A stretch of DNA of 52,804 nucleotides from the IMG/VR virus record IMGVR_UViG_3300030098_003801, positions 1-52,804 of that record, one strand, 5' to 3'. The notes under the pieces are model-generated. The model saw only the letters and a program-made list of their open reading frames with translations, ran no database searches and was not told where the DNA came from. Positions 48,001 through 52,804 of this stretch are shown piece by piece. The translations under genes and the position numbers were made by a program. The stretch comes from a virus. Within the stretch, counting starts at the first letter, position 1; the number at the start of each line of letters is the position of its first letter.

Positions 48001-48303
48001 TAACTCTTTTGCAAGCGCCCGCTGCCGAGCGTCAGCCTGATCTTGCAGCACAAGCCTTTTGTCTTCAGTAGAAAGCTGGTCAAAAGGGGCGTAGTGCGGC
48101 GCCTTTGCATAAGCTAAGGACCGGTCATACTCGGCCTGTTGACGACCCTCTTCGGAAGCCGCAAACTCAGCTTCCTCCGCCGCTTCTTTTGCGGCCCGGT
48201 CTTGGGCCGACCGCCGCTGTAGCTCAAGCTCGACCGCAGAAGGTCCCGGTTCTTTTAGGCCCCACCGCTCGAGTAGCTCACTAATGTTCTTAGGAGCCGA
48301 CAT
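45049..48303 (-). CDS. Large virion-associated or ejected protein, 1084 aa
   Basis: It begins MSAPKNISELLERWGLKEPG. Residues 1-120 are charged helix and 150-260 an Ala-rich hydrophobic segment (VLAAAAFIPGGKAAKAADEA). The C-terminal third contains NLYGNGPKIGTYGGNLMGVP with VTYDVWMSRQ, which resembles a GPK...NL.G...VT.D.WM.R motif I associate with large phage accessory proteins. The end is very basic. It may be delivered with the DNA. The motif assignment is from memory and needs a profile search. Confidence 0.6.
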   Translation of the reverse strand: MSAPKNISELLERWGLKEPGPSAVELELQRRSAQDRAAKEAAEEAEFAASEEGRQQAEYDRSLAYAKAPHYAPFDQLSTEDKRLVLQDQADARQRALAKELGITLGKTRTVGGGSTTGKTEIRKPTAAEERASEQGIGYTGDLTTAPFGQMDLGADVVGGAVRAVKERPTLPAEIVAYPASVAGGVYDLVVQAMDDNPNLTPAQRRTGAVLAAAAFIPGGKAAKAADEAAEAAAEAAKAGTKAAKEGAEQAVEGAEEISDAALDVLRTGQGDEVLRALEELGYSPSQARLRVESGEGMPILEDPQRLRVRQSYIDQNLADIAKRRAQAESSPAAAREAAETTATADKPTYLSGILPVQEAPVSRNVRGLSDVDDAVQQGEEIARRAELDVGLAKDQRAVDIATLELPDAVRRFAQSRRYNLSPEETRELAETIRENGGVTYDMSKKTAEKTGYSVAPFKATELRLAPEEFTSDTLKAYVQTMEDLLDVDGVHLGAWFDGETNKYVLDVSIVAPNTPAGRLLAARLAKNGDQDAVFHLDTFDEIKTPDLEVEFGEEILQGATTPEYEAISQVLDRVTRRVSPEDTKGLAKQYRLKPQEVEEIRAFQEKMVRSRFKRGEEVAQDILDQYPNVQTPPAPLVAINLAAPEILKRSRASFTLKTISEDKNLHNILDATGKPYVPEGTKIQNNDVLSFLDDRFKKSTGATGPLDVDDPLTAMVAQNQLMEEFVSQLADTKEFLQWYTDDVREFLRISSEIFPELKTSEVHRMTLLNIASYTSNGVTPIENGRFALASYAELTQKGFMTGRNPFSLKDGMLAGYGTRGSTVQKGLALYNSRIRKLGLDGAARELLELNSKRGIREARQKSGFYSPDHQGPTHKVPIGTIMPNLYGNGPKIGTYGGNLMGVPGVTYDVWMSRQALSRVGYGRLMQKDGNVFLAGDATPNIVKQAVNSQRFAEGIYSNIAKATGFEDFQVQALLWFYEQRLYRTLGVGAASGKLSEGAAKFVRDLPNYRFLTPNGYAGTKVSPGGKGYPVAHGEQKARKAMESVRSPRTRAKPGEGDLAKQLKAERLAKKKSKKKQKEDTNED

Positions 48304-48306
48304 GAC

Positions 48307-48894
48307 TCACCGTTCCTTGGCTTGGTCCACGGCCTTTTTCTGCGCAGCCGCAAGCGAATCGCGCATTCTCTCGGTGGCCTCTTCGGTTGTCTCGACAGGA
48401 CCGGGCTTGGCGCCTGCGCCCATTCCGTCCATGCGCATAAGCTTTTTTGCCTTGATTTCTGGAAGATCCGCTTCGTAAGTGTCGTACATCTCCTGCAAGC
48501 GTTTAAGCTCTGGAGACCTCGGGATAACTCTGCGGGCGATTTCCTCAAGAGAGGGCATGTCGGCGCCCTCTGGAGGCTCTTGGATCTCCGGCCCCTCGCC
48601 CGTCTGCTCATACGTGCGCTCAAGGTTCTCTGACATCTCTTGGAGCGCCTCTTCGTCCGTGTTGATGAGCCCGGAGTCTTTGCGCATGATACCTTGTAGG
48701 TCTTTCTTCCGATCAACTTCAAGCTTCGCCGGAGGGCTCATGCCTGCGGCAGCCTCCATCGCTTCGCCAAGGTCGGCGTCTTCCTCTGCGGCAACGGCGG
48801 CCTCTTCGGGGGACATGGTTGCGCGGGCTCGAGCAACAAGCTCTAGCAAAAGCGCCTGCTCTTCAGCGGTCAGTGGGACGGGAGCGTCAGCCAT
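48307..48894 (-). CDS. Acidic coiled-coil protein, 195 aa
   Basis: The start MADAPVPLTAEEQALLLELV at 48894 follows TGGAGGCCAAAA; the longer frame would need a TTG start. It is strongly acidic in the first 130 residues and helical throughout (EEAAVAAEEDADLGEAMEAA). No family recognised. It may act as a chaperone or scaffold for the large protein encoded next. Confidence 0.58.
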   Translation of the reverse strand: MADAPVPLTAEEQALLLELVARARATMSPEEAAVAAEEDADLGEAMEAAAGMSPPAKLEVDRKKDLQGIMRKDSGLINTDEEALQEMSENLERTYEQTGEGPEIQEPPEGADMPSLEEIARRVIPRSPELKRLQEMYDTYEADLPEIKAKKLMRMDGMGAGAKPGPVETTEEATERMRDSLAAAQKKAVDQAKER

Positions 48895-49315
48895 TTTTGG
48901 CCTCCAAAACAACGGGAGTTCGAGTTTCCTCTAGCTCATCTGCATTAAAGTAATCGCCCCGCAACTTCTTCGTTTCTCGCTTAACCTGCACAAGTGCGGT
49001 CACGATGTCGGAATAAGTATCCTGCGGGGAGTCCGAGGTAGTGTTCTTCGCAGCAATAACAGTAAAGTTCATCTCGTGCCACGCGCGAAGTTCTTTGGCG
49101 ATGGCGGGGGTGATCCTCCCCTCCATCAGGGCGGCCATGATCTTGCAGCCGAAGCTGACTAGGTCATCGTAAGTTTTGACAGGATGCCCGGAGATAAAGT
49201 CTGCGACCTCTTTCCGCTTATCCTTTGGAACCAGCATCAACCACTGCGCGTAGTCCCCTCCGCCGCCCTCTGCCGGACGGCCTCTGCCCTGATTGCTTCG
49301 AGTGCGGTTGGCCAT
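48887..49315 (-). CDS. Possible small terminase subunit, 142 aa
   Basis: The ATG at 49315 follows CAGGAGCTTGTTG. The protein begins MANRTRSNQGRGRPAEGGGG, a basic disordered N-terminus. A helical domain follows (YDDLVSFGCKIMAALMEGRI, AIAKELRAWHEMNF), and the C-terminus is charged. Size and position before the packaging genes fit a small terminase, but no helix-turn-helix is certain. Low confidence in function. Confidence 0.45.
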   Translation of the reverse strand: MANRTRSNQGRGRPAEGGGGDYAQWLMLVPKDKRKEVADFISGHPVKTYDDLVSFGCKIMAALMEGRITPAIAKELRAWHEMNFTVIAAKNTTSDSPQDTYSDIVTALVQVKRETKKLRGDYFNADELEETRTPVVLEAKNG

Positions 49316-49358
49316 CAACAAGCTCCTGTCTGATTATTAAGGTGGCGAAGGGTATCGG

Positions 49359-51860
49359 TCAAGCTTCTACGTCCGGCCAGTTAAGCTTTGAGGCGATCAC
49401 GCTGGCCGGCGATTCGGCGGAGCGCGTGAGATGCGCGAGGGTAATGCCCTTCCACACGCGAATAGATTTCCTCTGCCCGTTGAATGTTGTCTTGGTGACA
49501 ACGCTCTTGAAGTCTCGCTCGGACAACTGGCGACAGAAGAGAGAGTAGCTCTGCGGCCGCTGCTTCATGTCCTCGCACCACTCGGCGTAGTCCATGTAAA
49601 GCTGCTTCTTGGGAACCGACCTGTGCTTCCCAAAGACGCACCGCTCCTCCATATATTCGGAGAGCACATCCATCTCTTCACGGTACTCATCGGTGGCCAT
49701 CGTGACTTTCTGGGGCGGCTTCAGCCCGTTCTTCTGCCACAATAAGCAGCCTTCAACCAGCCTATTCAAGATACCCGGTGCTTCTTTCTTCAGCTTCTCA
49801 ATCAGGTGCGGGTCTTTTTTGTCGGCGGGGATCTTCCTCTTCCAAGGGATGCGGAGCACCCTTCGCCAGATCCCCTCATCGTTACCCTTGATGATCGGGC
49901 GATGGTTGGCGGCGATGCAGAGTTTGTGCGTCGGCATGAACTGGTAAAAGTCCTGACGCATCTTCCTTGCGCGAACCGGGTCACTTCCGGTCAACTGCTT
50001 GATCAGCACCTCGGCAAAGGGCTTGCCCTTCTCAACCTCTGCGTTAGCCACGAATCGCGCGCCCTCTAGGTCCGCAACCTCGGTAGGGTGTGACTCATTC
50101 TTCTTTGCCATCAGCAGTCCCGGCGCACCCTGAATGGCGTATTCTCCGAGAATGTGCATTAAAACTAGCAAAGCAGTGGTCTTGCCGTTTCCGCCCGTCC
50201 CCTCCATGAAGAGAAGAACTTGCTCTGTGACCAGACCCGTAAGGCAATAGCCGAAGAAACGATGGAGGAACTCGACGACTTCCTCGTCCTCCTCCATCAC
50301 ATACATAATGAACTCATCCCAGAGGGGGCACTTCGCGTCCACGTCCCATTCGACTGGGCTGATTTTTGTCATCAGGTCGGTCCTGTCGTGTGCACATAGT
50401 TTCCCTGTACGAAGGTCGATGGTTCCGTTAGCCACATTGAATAGCCACGGGTCAGCGTCAAGGCGGTCTGCGGGGATGCAAACCTCTTGCTCCGTCGAGG
50501 CGGTGGACACAAGAGAGTTTAGTGAGCCCCAGCTTTCGCTCCGCAGCGCATGGCGCTGGATGGCGCGACGCTCCCGGCGGTCGGTCTCCGCGTTGGCCTG
50601 TGCAAAGATGAGCGCCACAGTGGCCTTGGCATATCGGTGAATCACGCTGTTGACATCCCGCTCCCACCGGGCCCCGTCAAAAATATACCAAGAGTTTCTA
50701 GTGGGGCAGTAGCGGATGTCCGTCCCGAAAGAGGCGACCATCCTCTTTGCGTTGCCGAGGTCGGTCAAGTTGAAGTGCGCGGAGGACGAGGGCTCCAGAG
50801 GCCCGTGGTGGTGCCCGTCGTCGTCACCGCCACCGTTACCGAAATCTTCTCCGGCAAGCTCCTGTAGGCGACGCCAGCCTAGACTACGGTCATCCTCGTC
50901 CCTGCCGTGACCCCTACAGTTCTTGTGCAGACATCCGGCGGCAATCGCTCCGCTGTTAAACTGCACGATGTAGGCGCTGCGGTCAGTGTGCGATGCGTCC
51001 CACGGGCAAACATCAAACACCCACCGACGACCTTTGCCCTGCCAGTTTTCCGGCCCCTCTGCTGCGGGAAAATGATTTGCGACCCACAAATCCAGCCGAG
51101 CCTGATCCCCGCTAGATAGGGTATCACGCTTATTCTCCTTCGGAGAATCAGCAAGTAGCTCTTGCAGTTGCTGCTGCTGGACAGCTTTTTCCGGCAGATG
51201 GCCCGGAATGACGTGCGCCATCGGCCAAGGCTCGAGGCCCTTTCTTGCATATGTACCATAAACCTTCCATATGCGGGAAGGGTTGTAGACGGACTGGTCC
51301 ACAACGGCCACCCCGTCTTTATTAAAGCGGAAGGCTAAGAAATCGAGGAAGCGTTTGTGGTCCTGCGGGGTCAATCCCTCGCAGTCGTACATGAGATGGT
51401 AGCCGTTGCCCGAGTCTGCGAACAATGGCGCGGGCCATCCGCGCGAATCCAAGAATGTCCGCACCTTGCTCACCACCGACAGGGCACTTTCGCGCTGATC
51501 CTGCGTACTCGAGGTGTTTGCCGGGCGACATGGGTCAATATCCACTAAAATCCAGCGAATCTCCGCCACATCGGCGTCAGATGCCGCAGATCCGCGCCGA
51601 GCCACGCCCAATGTGTTGCGATTGCCCGGATGTAGGTCTGGATTCAGGGGGTTCGGGGTGAAGTAGACCCCTCTGGCCCCTTCATTGCACAGATACTCTG
51701 CTGCCTCCGCCAATAGGTCGTGGTCATCAAAGAATCCGTTGAGATTCCGGTAGCCTTCGTCCGTCTCGACCCCAAGTGCCCGCAGTTCCACTAGTTGTCC
51801 GGGGCGCAGTACCTTCTCGAAACCGCTTCTGATGCGGTCTCGCTTCGTTGTGTCCGTCAT
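49359..51860 (-). CDS. P4-alpha-like primase-helicase, 833 aa
   Basis: The ATG at 51860 follows TAGGAGGGGAC. Residues 100-205 form an AEP-type primase: DIDP (107-110), SGNGYH (150-155) and DQSVYNPSRIWKVYGT (188-203). A Cys/His cluster lies near 285-318 (FDVCPWDASH, CLHKNCRGHG). The C-terminal half is a D5/P4-type superfamily 3 helicase with EGTGGNGKTT (553-562), ARFVANAEVE (601-610), IAANHRP (649-655) and an arginine region GIWRRVLRIPW. It would recognise the origin, unwind it and prime replication. The nearby iteron cluster is the obvious candidate target. Confidence 0.88.
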   Translation of the reverse strand: MTDTTKRDRIRSGFEKVLRPGQLVELRALGVETDEGYRNLNGFFDDHDLLAEAAEYLCNEGARGVYFTPNPLNPDLHPGNRNTLGVARRGSAASDADVAEIRWILVDIDPCRPANTSSTQDQRESALSVVSKVRTFLDSRGWPAPLFADSGNGYHLMYDCEGLTPQDHKRFLDFLAFRFNKDGVAVVDQSVYNPSRIWKVYGTYARKGLEPWPMAHVIPGHLPEKAVQQQQLQELLADSPKENKRDTLSSGDQARLDLWVANHFPAAEGPENWQGKGRRWVFDVCPWDASHTDRSAYIVQFNSGAIAAGCLHKNCRGHGRDEDDRSLGWRRLQELAGEDFGNGGGDDDGHHHGPLEPSSSAHFNLTDLGNAKRMVASFGTDIRYCPTRNSWYIFDGARWERDVNSVIHRYAKATVALIFAQANAETDRRERRAIQRHALRSESWGSLNSLVSTASTEQEVCIPADRLDADPWLFNVANGTIDLRTGKLCAHDRTDLMTKISPVEWDVDAKCPLWDEFIMYVMEEDEEVVEFLHRFFGYCLTGLVTEQVLLFMEGTGGNGKTTALLVLMHILGEYAIQGAPGLLMAKKNESHPTEVADLEGARFVANAEVEKGKPFAEVLIKQLTGSDPVRARKMRQDFYQFMPTHKLCIAANHRPIIKGNDEGIWRRVLRIPWKRKIPADKKDPHLIEKLKKEAPGILNRLVEGCLLWQKNGLKPPQKVTMATDEYREEMDVLSEYMEERCVFGKHRSVPKKQLYMDYAEWCEDMKQRPQSYSLFCRQLSERDFKSVVTKTTFNGQRKSIRVWKGITLAHLTRSAESPASVIASKLNWPDVEA

Positions 51861-51868
51861 GTCCCCTC

Positions 51869-52087
51869 CTAGAACAGCGCGTCAGATGATTGAATCTGCT
51901 CGAACTCCTCATCGTCGAAGCGCGTATTACGCAGCAACTCCGTGATCGCCAGTTCTGGTATCCTAAGTTGCCGCCCCACGCGATAAGCCCGTAGCTGCTG
52001 CGAGCGGATAAGCCGCTGAACCGTCCTTGAGCTTACGCGCAGGCGCTGCGCAACCTCGACGACGGACAAAAGTACATTCGATGACAT
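51869..52087 (-). CDS. Helix-turn-helix excisionase-like protein, 72 aa
   Basis: The ATG at 52087 follows AAGGAGGGAGC. VVEVAQRLRVSSRTVQRLIR with AYRVGRQLRIPELAITE is a MerR/excisionase-type (HTH_17) DNA-binding domain. The C-terminus is acidic (RFDDEEFEQIQSSDALF). It is the first gene of the leftward arm and faces the control region, so it may repress or organise the nearby iterons. No integrase is present, so an excisionase role is unlikely. Confidence 0.78.
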   Translation of the reverse strand: MSSNVLLSVVEVAQRLRVSSRTVQRLIRSQQLRAYRVGRQLRIPELAITELLRNTRFDDEEFEQIQSSDALF

Positions 52088-52171
52088 GCTCCCTCCTTGC
52101 CTGCCCTAAGTAACATAGCCGCCGTAAGCGTGCAAGGGGTGACAGGAAACGACATAGGCGACACGCCTCGG

Positions 52172-52470
52172 TGTCTACACTTGTCTACGTTTTGGTGTAG
52201 ACACGGTATTGGGCCTTGAAGCTGACCTTTGCCGAGGTGTCTACAGTGTCTACGCTTTTTTCCCTATTATAAGCTGGAGAACGTAATTTGGGGTGTACCA
52301 TATAGGGGGGTGTATCCATATGAATAGGGTACTTTTCCTTAGAGTGGAATGTATACCGTAGACAGCGTAGACATCGTAGACATATGGCCATAACAAAGGA
52401 TTAAGCTGGGATAATCTGTCTACACTTTGCCTCGACAGGGTGTAGACAAAGTGTAGACAAAGTGTAGACA
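52172..52470. repeat. Cluster of twelve octamer iterons, candidate origin
   Basis: TGTAGACA or CGTAGACA occurs on the + strand at 52196, 52357, 52366, 52375, 52441, 52452 and 52463, and its complement (TGTCTACA or CGTAGACA read in reverse) at 52172, 52182, 52238, 52247 and 52417. Two triplets are evenly spaced, by 9 bp (52357-52382) and by 11 bp (52441-52470). By analogy with phage P4, whose alpha protein binds short iterons at the origin, these may be sites for the primase-helicase; the helix-turn-helix protein is the alternative binder. Confidence 0.72.
52265..52272 (-). promoter_or_regulatory. Possible promoter -10 core
   Basis: The minus strand reads TATAAT at 52271-52266, inside the near-palindrome TATTATAA, and the plus strand reads TATTAT. 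It is the only strong -10-like hexamer in the control region and sits among the iterons. No good -35 hexamer is found at 16-18 nt on either strand, so it may instead be the AT-rich melting site. Confidence 0.3.
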
Positions 52471-52704
52471 AGAAAATGTCAAAAACCGCTGTCGTGTTGA
52501 GTCAGTAACCCAGTAATACATGCTGCTCGGCGAAAACCGGGGATGGTCCGTCGCGCCCCCCGCCTGCGTCGGCACCCCTTTCTGCGCGTCGCGCCCCCCT
52601 CGCGGCACCATCCTCTCGGGGCCCAGAACCCCCTCTCACGACCCCTCTCAAGCGGTGGGGGTTGACCCTCGTGGGGAGCTACCGGCCGGACCTCGTCACC
52701 CCCT

Positions 52705-52802
52705 CATGTGGGACACCCCGTTTCGGGTCGATCTGGGTGCCTCGTGCAGGGTGTCTCGGACCCCTCTCCAACATGTGGTGGTCTCACCCCATCCTGATCA
52801 GG
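52705..52802. repeat. Right copy of the contig-terminal direct repeat
   Basis: Identical to 1-98. The next bases diverge (52803 is G, position 99 is A). This overlap shows that the contig represents one genome length plus 98-100 redundant bases. Confidence 0.9.
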
Positions 52803-52804
52803 GG

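Larger units (their letters stand above)
52088..52704. other. Non-coding control region, right part
   Basis: No supported gene lies here. It contains the octamer iterons (52172-52470), an AT-rich section with TATTATAA (52265-52272) and with CCATAT followed by AGGG repeated near 52298 and 52316, and a C-rich part with the 12-bp direct repeat GTCGCGCCCCCC at 52550-52561 and 52588-52599. With 1-442 it forms the presumed origin and divergent-promoter region. Confidence 0.65.

Noticed and set aside
51869-52087. Helix-turn-helix protein as an excisionase of a temperate phage
   Set aside because: No integrase, attachment site or repressor pair was found, so lysogeny is not supported.
52185-52611. 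Short minus-strand frames in the control region
   Set aside because: They consist of the iteron repeats and C-rich DNA, with no ribosome site or plausible protein composition.

Overview
The window is a complete or near-complete genome of a tailed, probably podovirus-like double-stranded DNA phage. The first 98 bases recur exactly at 52705-52802, so the contig closes on itself and the unique genome is about 52.7 kb. There are large terminase, portal, scaffold and major capsid genes and a propeller-like tail protein. I see no tape-measure, sheath or tail-chaperone frameshift and no integrase, which suggests a short-tailed, lytic phage. The host cannot be read from the sequence. The early half is GC-rich and the genes use strong Shine-Dalgarno sites.

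Layout: two divergent gene arms leave a non-coding control region of about 1.06 kb (52088 through the junction to 442) and converge at 17666-17677, where the two last genes overlap tail to tail. The control region holds twelve copies of an octamer iteron (TGTAGACA/CGTAGACA in both orientations, 52172-52470). It lies next to a helix-turn-helix gene and a P4-alpha-like primase-helicase gene, so it is the likely replication origin.

Left arm (+ strand, 443-17677). Five unrecognised early genes (443-2976) are separated by four intergenic regions, and each of these contains a hammerhead ribozyme of the type open at stem III (744-792, 1052-1103, 1497-1551, 2351-2403). Each unit repeats one architecture: stop codon, 5-7 nt, UNCG-tetraloop hairpin, 1-7 nt, cleavage site, 60-77 nt leader, next ATG. 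I infer that the polycistronic transcript cuts itself into single-gene mRNAs with a structured 5'-OH end and a hairpin-capped 3' end. Downstream, tiny genes are packed with ATGA overlaps and many encode zinc ribbons. They are followed by a DUF932 protein, an SNF2-like helicase, a Cas4-like nuclease, a RecA-fold (Sak4-like) ATPase, an SSB-like protein, a family-A DNA polymerase fused to a family-4-type uracil-DNA glycosylase domain, a minimal SMC/RecF-like ATPase and an NlpC/P60-like peptidase.

Right arm (- strand, read from 52087 down to 17666). It starts with the helix-turn-helix protein and primase-helicase, then holds packaging and structural genes: large terminase, portal, FmdB-type zinc ribbon, scaffold, capsid, decoration protein, tail proteins, a 1084-aa and a 2296-aa virion protein that are probably ejected, a coiled-coil/membrane protein that may be a holin, a metallophosphoesterase and several small beta-rich surface proteins.

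The most interesting system is the ribozyme-punctuated early operon. Supporting oddities are short leader hairpins with apparent covariation upstream of other transcription segments, a long structured RNA upstream of the polymerase gene, and the UDG-polymerase fusion.
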